Source of the DNA: RUG12395 sp045541735
Lineage (GTDB): Bacteria > Bacillota > Clostridia > Oscillospirales > CAG-272
Assembly (NCBI GenBank): GCA_045541735.1
Contig: JAZQJQ010000078.1
Span: 1 to 18,046 of the forward strand
Direction of reading: 5' to 3'
DNA: 18,046 bases
Below, piece after piece: positions 1 to 5,425 of this stretch; positions within the stretch are counted from its first letter, which is position 1, and each line of letters opens with the position of its first letter. The notes beneath the pieces were generated by a model, which did not search any database, was not told the origin of the DNA, and saw nothing but the letters and a program-made list of their open reading frames with translations. The position numbers and the translations under genes are program-made.

Positions 1-1
1 A

Positions 2-247
2 AAAGATGTGGTGGAAAAATGTCTTGATATTGAAGAAGAACATAAAATTCGCTTAACCGACGAACAAGCAAGTGACATATTAAAAAAAGTTGCGAAATGC
101 CAAAACGCAACTGAATTTCAAGCTTTTGAAATTAAACAACGGGACAAATATATAATAAAGCTTAAGCAAAAAGGCTTGTCGATTAGGCAGATCAGCAGGC
201 TGACCGGAACACCCAAGGGGATTGTTGAAAGGTTGGTTCACTTGTAA
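2..247 (+). CDS. REP-associated Y1 transposase (RAYT), C-terminal fragment, cut by the window edge
   Basis: The reading frame is open at the left edge of the window, so the gene begins outside it and only about the last 81 codons are visible. The visible part is charged and helical (residues such as DIEEEHKIRLTDE), followed by a short helix-turn-helix-like end with IRQISRLTG and GIVERL. That tail is what I know from RAYT / REP-element-mobilising transposases of Bacillota, where it follows the HUH/Y1 catalytic domain; the catalytic domain is not visible here. REP-like repeats begin 5 bases after the stop codon, the expected partner sequence of a RAYT. The assignment rests on the tail motif plus these repeats; a small stand-alone HTH protein is the alternative. 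Confidence 0.7.
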   Translation, partial: KDVVEKCLDIEEEHKIRLTDEQASDILKKVAKCQNATEFQAFEIKQRDKYIIKLKQKGLSIRQISRLTGTPKGIVERLVHL

Positions 248-252
248 GACAT

Positions 253-307
253 AGAACCGTCCCCTGTCTTTTTATCCCCTGTCTTTTTAGAACCGTCCCC
301 TGTCTTT
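253..307 (+). repeat. Tandem REP-like repeats (AGAACCGTCCCCTGTCTTT)
   Basis: Two identical 19-base copies of AGAACCGTCCCCTGTCTTT begin at 253 and 289. A partial third unit (TCCCCTGTCTTTTTA) sits between them. They lie directly after the RAYT gene and directly before the severed RHS coding frame. The same core occurs in the opposite orientation at 1215-1229 and 1640-1661. Confidence 0.75.
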
Positions 308-309
308 CG

Positions 310-882
310 GTGATGTATGCGGATCCGAGTGGAAATTCTGTAATCTTAACAGTGGCATTAATTCTAATGGGAGTTGGTGTAGCTGCAGGTCTTGGTTATG
401 CGGCATATACCGATTACCATGATGATAATGATATCAATGGTAGCGTTGGATGGCGCCCCTACTTTGGATTTGCCTTGCTTGGTGGAGCGATAGGATTTGG
501 TTTAGGTTATTTCGGACCATTAATTGCTTCGTTCTTAGGTAGTTCATTCTCGTTTACTTTGCCTGCGTTGGGAGCACTTAATATGGGCGGTGTTTTAGCT
601 CTTGTTGAAGGTGCAACGGTAACTGTTACAGGAGCGCAACTTGTAGGTGGAGCTATAGCAACGACTGGTCTAGGAATTTTGTTGTTCGCATCCGATCATC
701 GACCTGGAAATAACAGAGTGCAAAATAGGCAGTTGAAAGATGCAGTTAGAAAAGCTGGACACGATCCAAACGATCCTCGAGTTAAAGATAAAATAAACAA
801 AATTGAAAAATATATAAGAAACAAGAGACTCGATCTTGGTTGGAAAGAATTGCTTGAATTAGTACGGAGATTTTTGGAATGA
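310..882 (+). CDS. RHS-family polymorphic toxin, C-terminal fragment (orphan toxin end)
   Basis: The frame opens with VMYADPSGN, which matches the end of the RHS/YD-repeat core, where the conserved shell gives way to the variable toxin end. Everything upstream of this motif is missing and is replaced by REP-like repeats; the frame is open back to a stop at 184 but has no convincing start or ribosome binding site. Residues about 12-120 are hydrophobic and glycine-rich, as in the pre-toxin region of many Gram-positive RHS proteins. The last ~65 residues are charged and helical (GNNRVQNRQLKDAV onward) and are the likely toxic domain; I cannot name its fold or activity. Its stop overlaps the start of the next gene by ATGA, the usual toxin-immunity arrangement. 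This is either a silent orphan module or a cassette kept for recombination into an intact RHS gene. Confidence 0.7.
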   Translation: MMYADPSGNSVILTVALILMGVGVAAGLGYAAYTDYHDDNDINGSVGWRPYFGFALLGGAIGFGLGYFGPLIASFLGSSFSFTLPALGALNMGGVLALVEGATVTVTGAQLVGGAIATTGLGILLFASDHRPGNNRVQNRQLKDAVRKAGHDPNDPRVKDKINKIEKYIRNKRLDLGWKELLELVRRFLE

Positions 883-1187
883 TTCGATGCAGTTATAAAG
901 AGGTAATAGAGGGAATAAATAGTGGCGCAATAAAACAAATTCGTTTTTGCGTTAATAATTATTCTCACTATAAAAACTGTGTAATTACTAGAACGGAGTA
1001 TAAGATATATAACGGTAAATCTACTACCCACATAGATGTATCACTTACTAAGGATGTTTCTGAAAAAATATCGTTTTTAAATACTTTTAAAGAGGACGTC
1101 AAACTATTTAATATTGGGAAAAAAGGCAACTTCACCTTAAAACAACTATGGCCACAAATTATTATTTTAGAAATAGTTGATGATTGA
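879..1187 (+). CDS. Probable immunity protein to the RHS toxin end
   Basis: This 102-residue protein is not recognised by sequence. Its ATG overlaps the stop of the RHS fragment (ATGA), and a GGAG lies 9 bases upstream. It has no signal peptide or membrane segment and mixes beta-type segments (IKQIRFCVNNY, HIDVSLT) with charged stretches, consistent with a small cytosolic protein. Position, size and translational coupling are those of an immunity protein that binds the toxin domain encoded just before it. That role is inferred only from context. The gene and its partner look more AT-rich than the housekeeping genes further right, which fits horizontal acquisition. Confidence 0.6.
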   Translation: MIRCSYKEVIEGINSGAIKQIRFCVNNYSHYKNCVITRTEYKIYNGKSTTHIDVSLTKDVSEKISFLNTFKEDVKLFNIGKKGNFTLKQLWPQIIILEIVDD

Positions 1188-1214
1188 TTTGAGGGTAGGA
1201 CAGGAACAAGGGTA

Positions 1215-1229
1215 ACACAGGGGACGGTT
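1215..1229 (-). repeat. REP-like repeat, inverted copy
   Basis: ACACAGGGGACGGTT on the plus strand is the reverse complement of AACCGTCCCCTGTGT, the core of the repeats at 253-307. It lies 27 bases after the immunity gene, so the toxin-immunity pair is bracketed by REP-like sequences in opposite orientation. The rest of 1188-1316 is AT-rich with a repeated ACGGTTAG and shows no gene. Confidence 0.65.
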
Positions 1230-1316
1230 AGCGTGAAAACCTAACGGTTAGAGCGCAAAAAAGTGTGCAGAAAGAAAACCCCAACAAAAAGGGCGAAAAA
1301 ACAGAGAAAGAAACGG

Positions 1317-1634
1317 TCAAGAAGGTATTCTTGCCATAGCTATGTCATTATCATAGACTTGATCTGTAGATAAAAGCACGTAAATGAGCGAAAGAATTTT
1401 TCTTGAAACCGCGATAATAGCTTTTTTCTTACCGAGCTTTCCCTGATGCGACCAAAACCAAGCTGAAAAGGGTGTGTTTCTTGACCGTACCGCCGCCCAA
1501 GCGCATTGACATAGAATAGATTTTATGTACGGATTTCCGGGCATGATCTTTCTTGAAGAGATCTTTCCTGCGCTTTGATCGTTACGAGGAGATAATCCCG
1601 CCCAAGAGCAAAGATGCAAAGGATCTTCAAAAAC
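1317..1634 (-). pseudogene. IS110-family transposase, C-terminal remnant
   Basis: The translation contains CSWAGLSPRNDQSAGK, then GNPYIKSILCQCAWAA and KKAIIAVSRKILSLIYVLL. These are the hallmarks of the C-terminal Transposase_20 domain of IS110/IS116/IS902 transposases, including the serine of the SAGK motif. The N-terminal DEDD (RuvC-like) catalytic domain is missing. Recognisable similarity begins near 1634, only 6 bases from a REP-like hairpin at 1640-1661; the frame stays open to 1739 but that extension reads through the repeat and does not look like transposase. IS110 elements are known to target REP sequences (for example IS621), so the contact may record insertion followed by deletion. 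It should not be able to transpose. Confidence 0.85.
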
Positions 1635-1639
1635 CTCTA

Positions 1640-1661
1640 ACACAGAGGGACGGTTCTGTGT
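1640..1661 (-). repeat. REP-like hairpin at the IS110 remnant boundary
   Basis: ACACAGA and TCTGTGT are perfect inverted arms around GGGACGGT, giving a 22-base hairpin that contains the REP core (AACCGTCCC on the minus strand). A degenerate copy, GAGGGAACGGTTGGC, follows at about 1675-1689. This is the most hairpin-like of the REP copies in the window. Confidence 0.65.
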
Positions 1662-1717
1662 GCTGAATAATTCCGAGGGAACGGTTGGCAAAAGCCAGCC
1701 GTTCTTCTCGTATAAAC

Positions 1718-1763
1718 AAAAATCTTCTGACCGAACCAATTAATTTCAGTCAGAAGATTTTTT
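1718..1763 (-). terminator. Bidirectional rho-independent terminator downstream of immA
   Basis: AAAAATCTTCTGAC (1718-1731) pairs with GTCAGAAGATTTTT (1749-1762), with a T-run on both strands. It lies 12 bases past the stop of the ImmA gene and would end the xre-immA transcript. Confidence 0.8.
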
Positions 1764-1774
1764 GTTATTTGTTA

Positions 1775-2320
1775 TCAAAAGTCATCAAAGCAACCGGGGA
1801 TGTCGTTTTTCAGGAAGTCCGATTGAGCGATGTAAGGGACTTTTACGGGTACACCGTTGCTTTCCAAGGCTTTGAATTTAAAGTCCAGCAGCTCCGGAGG
1901 TACGTACAGCTCCTTTGCAACGTCGTAAAAAGACGCGCCGTCGGTTTTCAGTAACGGAAAAAGCTCCTCATCGTCGATCAATAATTCCGCGGCAAAAAGA
2001 TTTGCCTCATATTCCGTTTGCGAAACAGAATCGTACATCGACAGCTCGTGAAATCCTCTCACGGTGGCAAGCTTGCCGTGCAACACCGCGTGCCCAAGCT
2101 CGTGAGCGCATAGCACACGCTGTATCACGTCGCTTGAGTCGGCGTTGATTACGATATTCTTTATGCGGGAATGGCAAAAGTAATACGCCTTTAGCGCAGG
2201 TCCGAGCTCCATGCGGTGTACGTTGATGTCAAGGTAAAAGCATATTTCAAAGGGGTCTCTCGTTCCATGCTTGTTTACAAGCTTGCAAACGGCTTGCGTT
2301 ATCCGATTGGTGTTTGTCAT
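1775..2320 (-). CDS. ImmA/IrrE family metallo-endopeptidase
   Basis: This is a soluble 181-residue zinc protease of the ImmA/IrrE (COG2856) family. The zinc-binding HELGH motif is at about residues 73-77, preceded by hydrophobic VLCA, and the downstream EYEANLFAAELL segment carries the expected third-ligand glutamate. Family members such as ImmA of ICEBs1 cleave a partner XRE repressor and thereby switch on the genes it silences. The start is ATG at 2320 because GGAAGGAG lies 7 bases upstream; an in-frame ATG at 2362 has no such site. The XRE gene lies upstream on the same strand, 103 bases away, and a terminator follows. The pairing makes the adjacent regulator its likely substrate, which is inference. 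No ICE integrase or conjugation gene is visible here. Confidence 0.9.
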   Translation of the reverse strand: MTNTNRITQAVCKLVNKHGTRDPFEICFYLDINVHRMELGPALKAYYFCHSRIKNIVINADSSDVIQRVLCAHELGHAVLHGKLATVRGFHELSMYDSVSQTEYEANLFAAELLIDDEELFPLLKTDGASFYDVAKELYVPPELLDFKFKALESNGVPVKVPYIAQSDFLKNDIPGCFDDF

Positions 2321-2417
2321 CACAGCACTCCTTCCAATGGTATTACAATAATCCAAGCGCAATACGGGACTTTTGATTGCTGCTGATCCATTGCAATATC
2401 ATTATACAGCAAGTGCT

Positions 2418-2433
2418 GTCCCATTAATGGGAC
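2418..2433. repeat. 16-bp perfect palindrome at the xre 3' end
   Basis: GTCCCATTAATGGGAC is a perfect palindrome spanning the stop codon of the XRE gene, inside the xre-immA transcript. There is no following T-run, so it is not an obvious terminator. It could be a protein-binding site or an mRNA processing or stability element between the two cistrons. Confidence 0.4.
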
Positions 2434-2873
2434 TTTGGCTTCCTTGCGCGCTGTTTTTTGGAGAATTTTTCGCTTGCTTTGCGCTTTGAATCCAAGTACA
2501 CTTCGGTAAGCGATTGGAAAAACAGCTCTTTCGCGGATTCGTCCAGCTCGCCTCCCGCAAACAACGCCGATGCCTTTTCCAGTATTTCGGTTGCTTCCTT
2601 TGCGCCTTTGTAGCCGTATTTGTTCTTGGAGTTGGCAATAAACAGCTCTTCATCAACGTTTTTGTGTTGGTCTGTTTCCTCTTCGTCAAGCAGATAGCTT
2701 ACAGATACATTCAGCGCATCAGCCAGCTTGCGGAGATTATTGCTTCGGGGCATAATTCCTGTCTGTTCATACGTATAGAGCGATCTTTCTGAAATACCGG
2801 TCTTTTCCGCAAGCTCGCTTTGCGAGAGATTAAGCGCAAGACGTGCGTTTTTAAGCTTTTCGCCAAAAGTCAT
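2424..2873 (-). CDS. XRE-family transcriptional regulator (ImmR-like partner of ImmA)
   Basis: The 149-residue protein begins MTFGEKLKNARLALNLSQ and carries a Cro/CI helix-turn-helix at residues about 5-60 (QSELAEKTGISERSLYTYEQ, then LRKLADALNVSVSYLL). The C-terminal half is charged and helical, probably for dimerisation or recognition by the protease. The start is ATG at 2873, with GAGG 7 bases upstream; 16 further in-frame codons upstream lie in the regulatory region and would overlap the operators. It lies upstream of the ImmA-type protease, like ImmR-ImmA of ICEBs1. Its promoter faces that of the zinc-ribbon gene, and two copies of a 12-bp repeat sit at these promoters, so autoregulation and control of the divergent gene are likely. 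Confidence 0.88.
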   Translation of the reverse strand: MTFGEKLKNARLALNLSQSELAEKTGISERSLYTYEQTGIMPRSNNLRKLADALNVSVSYLLDEEETDQHKNVDEELFIANSKNKYGYKGAKEATEILEKASALFAGGELDESAKELFFQSLTEVYLDSKRKASEKFSKKQRARKPKSH

Positions 2874-2898
2874 AACAACCTCGCGTATGCCAGCACAA

Positions 2899-2967
2899 AA
2901 CTTCCGATTAAGTGTTGACAAACTTCTTCATGTATTGTATAATTATTTTGCAACTAACTTCCGATTA
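2899..2967. promoter_or_regulatory. Paired 12-bp operator-like direct repeats (AACTTCCGATTA)
   Basis: AACTTCCGATTA occurs exactly at 2899-2910 and again at 2956-2967, 57 bp apart. The first copy ends 4 bp before the -35 of the rightward promoter. The second lies just past the -10 of the leftward promoter (2970-2975) and near the expected rightward start site. Placement at both promoters next to an XRE gene suggests binding sites for that regulator. Confidence 0.65.
2915..2943 (+). promoter_or_regulatory. Consensus sigma-A promoter, rightward (zinc-ribbon gene)
   Basis: TTGACA at 2915-2920 and TATAAT at 2938-2943 are separated by exactly 17 bp, a perfect vegetative promoter. Transcription would start near 2950 and read through the opposing promoter into the gene at 3027. 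Confidence 0.88.
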
Positions 2968-2969
2968 TT

Positions 2970-2998
2970 ATTTTAACACGCAGTTTACTTTATGTCAA
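2970..2998 (-). promoter_or_regulatory. Near-consensus sigma-A promoter, leftward (xre-immA)
   Basis: On the minus strand TTGACA (2998-2993) and TAAAAT (2975-2970) are 17 bp apart. The start site would be near 2963, so the transcript runs leftward across the rightward promoter. The two promoters face each other and their products overlap. Confidence 0.83.
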
Positions 2999-3026
2999 TA
3001 GAATGGATGAAAATAGAGGAGACAGA

Positions 3027-3233
3027 ATGGGAGATATTTATTTGGCAAGCTGCCCCGTTTGCGGCAGGTCTTTGTTTAAGGGAAGGGCGACCTCGTATAT
3101 TGAAGGCGGCTGCCCAAAATGTAAGACTTATCTTGCGGTTACTTTTCTTCGGGACGGCGTGCACGTTTCCGTTATGGAAAAACGCTCCGAGGACGCTGTG
3201 TCGGAACAGGTTGCAGTCCCGATGAAAAAATAG
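3027..3233 (+). CDS. Small zinc-ribbon protein (68 aa), function unknown
   Basis: The protein has two CxxC knuckles, CPVC near residue 9 and CPKC near residue 30, spaced by GRSLFKGRATSYIEGG, then a beta-type segment (TYLAVTFLRDGVHVSV) and a charged tail. This spacing is that of small zinc ribbons such as the phage Mu Com family, but the similarity is only structural and I do not assign that function. The start at 3027 is chosen because AGAGGAG lies 5 bases upstream; an earlier ATG at 3003 has no ribosome binding site. It is driven by a perfect sigma-A promoter facing the xre promoter, so it is the obvious gene controlled by the XRE/ImmA pair. A hairpin follows at 3262. Confidence 0.72.
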   Translation: MGDIYLASCPVCGRSLFKGRATSYIEGGCPKCKTYLAVTFLRDGVHVSVMEKRSEDAVSEQVAVPMKK

Positions 3234-3258
3234 GAGCATCTAAAAAACACCAAAACGA

Positions 3259-3290
3259 TTTTTAACCCTGACAGTTTTTGTCAGGGTTAA
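3259..3290 (+). terminator. Hairpin repeat copy 1 (AACCCTGACA arms); weak terminator or leader element
   Basis: TTAACCCTGACA (3262-3273) and TGTCAGGGTTAA (3279-3290) form a perfect 12-bp stem with a GTTTT loop. A 31-base stretch from 3259 to 3289 is identical to 6674-6704. Here no T-run follows on the plus strand, which is weak for a terminator. A -10-like TATTAT begins 6 bases after the repeat, at 3295. Confidence 0.6.
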
Positions 3291-3333
3291 GCTCTATTAT
3301 GTGGGTGTGGTCAAGGGGAAGACTGCGATTTGA

Positions 3334-3349
3334 GTTTGTCCGGACAAAC
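3334..3349. promoter_or_regulatory. 16-bp perfect palindrome in the leader of the 677-aa gene
   Basis: GTTTGTCCGGACAAAC is a perfect palindrome 39 bases upstream of the ATG at 3389 and downstream of a -10-like TATTAT at 3295-3300. It is placed like an operator or a leader hairpin. No cognate protein can be named. Confidence 0.45.
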
Positions 3350-3388
3350 GAAAAACACAAAAAAACGAAAGGAAATTAAAAAAACAAA

Positions 3389-5422
3389 ATGAAAAATGAA
3401 ATTAATAACCCCATGGAGAGGTTTATCTCCAAAGAAGAAACCTATTTTTACGGTGACGGCGGTGTAAGCGATTGCGACGATTGCTGTGATACTGAAACCA
3501 TCACCCACGGTCACACCGGCAAGTTTATCTGCAGCCATTGTGAGGGCGAGTTCAGCGTAAACGAGCAGAATTACGTAGACCCCGAGAACACGGTCTGCAA
3601 TGCTTGCTATGCAGAGATCAACTCATACTTTGTTTGCTCCAAGTGTGGGTACTACTGTCCCTGCTCTTTTGAGTCTGCAGAAGAGGGCGTATGCAAGAAT
3701 TGCTACGTTCCTCATGAGCCTGACCCTGATAATACAGAGTCTCCAAAGGACGATACCACCGACACTCCCTCCGGAGGCACTACCGACGTTCCCACAGATA
3801 ATGAGGGTACAGAGCCTCCCGAGAACGAGGATCAGTACGGCGACGGTGGAACCGGCTTTTACTGTGCCGAGTGCGGCGAATACTGCCCTTGCGATATGAG
3901 ATGCATCGACAAGGACGGAAGAGAAATTTGTATGGTGTGTTACAGAAATCCACCTGTGAAATTTGAGTGCGACTATTGCCATAATAAGTTCCCCGTGACA
4001 GAGAAACATTGTGTAGGTGATATGAATATATGTAACAGTTGTTATGAAAGCCTTCCCGTTTGCCCGATTTGCGAAGAAAGGATAGCCAAGTCCGACAAAT
4101 ATTCGGAAGACTGTGATTGGTGCAAAAACTGTGCTGAGGGTTTTTCAATTAAAAATTTTGGAGAAGACTCTATAGAAAAAGGTAGCACAACAACACTTAT
4201 CGCCACTGTATCAACCTCTGATGGCACGGTCGAATTACCCGTAACCTGGTCAACCACTACGCTCGATATTATAAGCGTTGATGAAAATGGAACAGTCACC
4301 GGGCTTACAGAGGGCAATGGAGTTGTTGTGGCAACTGTTGCGGGGTGTATCTGCAAAGAATATTCCATAAAAGTGACAGACTCTGCCGAGTATCTCGATG
4401 AGAACAAAACCATCAAGCTCGGGGAGGATGTGTATATTATAAGCTTTTGTGGAAATAGTCATAGTTTGATTGGAAATGATAACGGAGTTAAATATAGCAA
4501 CACCGGTTTGGCAAGTGAGAAATTGTGGCAAATTCAAAAAAATGACGGTAAATATGTTATAAAACATGTGGCTAGCAACAAATATTTATCAAGATGTAAT
4601 GACAATAGTTTGACATTAAATGAAAACTACAATGACGTTCAATGCGTCGAAATATATCAAAATGGCGGAATTTTTAACATTTTGTTTTCCGATAACAAAT
4701 ATTTGTCAATTGATTTGGGCAGCAACAAAGTCCACACAATATCCGCTCCCAATGATACTACTGAGTGGAAGATATGTCCGACTACTATGGTAAGGCTTGG
4801 TTTCGACTATGGATATCCAATATCAAGCGTTATGAATCGTTGGGCAGATAATGCGAATTGTGAATTTGTAGGAAGATATTTGGCAACTGATGAACGAAAG
4901 CTTACTCCTAACGAGGCTGATATGCTTCACGCAAACAAAAAAATAATCAGTTATTTCCAAATGAGTGAAGCAAAAGAAGATTTTGATTCGGCCTTTTCGA
5001 TAAGTAAAACCGCTAATCATGCAAGTAAAGCAATAGACTTGGCAACAGCAATCGGACAGCCAGAGAATAGTGCAATTTTCTTTTGCGTTGATTATGTAAA
5101 CTTAACCGATTCGCAGTTGGTAGTTATAAAGGATTACTTTGAAAAAATTCACGAATATTTTTCAATACCAACAAACAATCCCAAGTCATACAAGGTTGGT
5201 ATTTATGGCAATGGAACAGTTTGCAACTTGATAAAGCAAGAATCGGGTTATGCTGAGTACTCTGTTTTGATGGGTTCTAGTAGCTGTGATGGTTTTGATA
5301 CATATTTGGATCCCGATAAATATGATATTAGGCAATTTGCTACGTCGACTGTATATTTTGAGAACAGCAGTTTTCAAGTTGACTCTTTGATATCATATAA
5401 AGCATATGCCGGCGAATGGTGA
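3389..5422 (+). CDS. Multidomain protein: Cys-rich zinc units, Ig-like, beta-trefoil, DUF1906 glycoside-hydrolase-like domain
   Basis: The 677 residues divide clearly. Residues 48-105 and 159-248 hold five Cys-rich units of about 25-30 residues built from CxxC pairs (48/51 with 70/73, 83/86 with 102/105, 159/162 with 181/184, 194/197 with 215/218, 225/228 with 245/248). Units 2 and 3 share CGxYCPC. Between them, 110-156 is a Pro/Thr/Asp/Glu linker. Residues 252-330 resemble a Big-type Ig domain (PVTWSTT, VDENGTVTG). Residues 340-463 resemble a ricin-type beta-trefoil (LWQIQKNDGKYVIKHVASNK). Residues 470-677 match the Rv2525c/DUF1906 glycoside-hydrolase-like fold: GFDYGYP, a FFCVDYV strand with Asp568, and VGIYGNG. 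There is no signal peptide or membrane segment, so export, if any, is non-classical. The ribosome binding site (AAAGGAAA) is distant and weak. A lysin, effector or secreted enzyme are all possible. Confidence 0.8.
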   Translation: MKNEINNPMERFISKEETYFYGDGGVSDCDDCCDTETITHGHTGKFICSHCEGEFSVNEQNYVDPENTVCNACYAEINSYFVCSKCGYYCPCSFESAEEGVCKNCYVPHEPDPDNTESPKDDTTDTPSGGTTDVPTDNEGTEPPENEDQYGDGGTGFYCAECGEYCPCDMRCIDKDGREICMVCYRNPPVKFECDYCHNKFPVTEKHCVGDMNICNSCYESLPVCPICEERIAKSDKYSEDCDWCKNCAEGFSIKNFGEDSIEKGSTTTLIATVSTSDGTVELPVTWSTTTLDIISVDENGTVTGLTEGNGVVVATVAGCICKEYSIKVTDSAEYLDENKTIKLGEDVYIISFCGNSHSLIGNDNGVKYSNTGLASEKLWQIQKNDGKYVIKHVASNKYLSRCNDNSLTLNENYNDVQCVEIYQNGGIFNILFSDNKYLSIDLGSNKVHTISAPNDTTEWKICPTTMVRLGFDYGYPISSVMNRWADNANCEFVGRYLATDERKLTPNEADMLHANKKIISYFQMSEAKEDFDSAFSISKTANHASKAIDLATAIGQPENSAIFFCVDYVNLTDSQLVVIKDYFEKIHEYFSIPTNNPKSYKVGIYGNGTVCNLIKQESGYAEYSVLMGSSSCDGFDTYLDPDKYDIRQFATSTVYFENSSFQVDSLISYKAYAGEW

Positions 5423-5425
5423 TAT

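Noticed and set aside
253..307. Short tandem repeats as a possible CRISPR array
   Set aside because: Two full copies and one partial with 17-base spacing, no unique spacers of normal length, no cas genes; they match REP-like sequence instead.
1635..1739. N-terminal extension of the IS110 open frame
   Set aside because: It reads through a REP-like hairpin and half of the immA terminator and does not resemble the transposase; treated as chance open frame.
1775..3233. A complete integrative conjugative element around the XRE/ImmA pair
   Set aside because: No integrase, excisionase, relaxase or conjugation gene is visible, and the flanks are unrelated; only the switch is present.
3623..4148. 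Several 120-130 codon open frames antisense to the Cys-rich region
   Set aside because: They overlap the 677-residue gene whose domain structure is clear, and lack ribosome binding sites and recognisable content.
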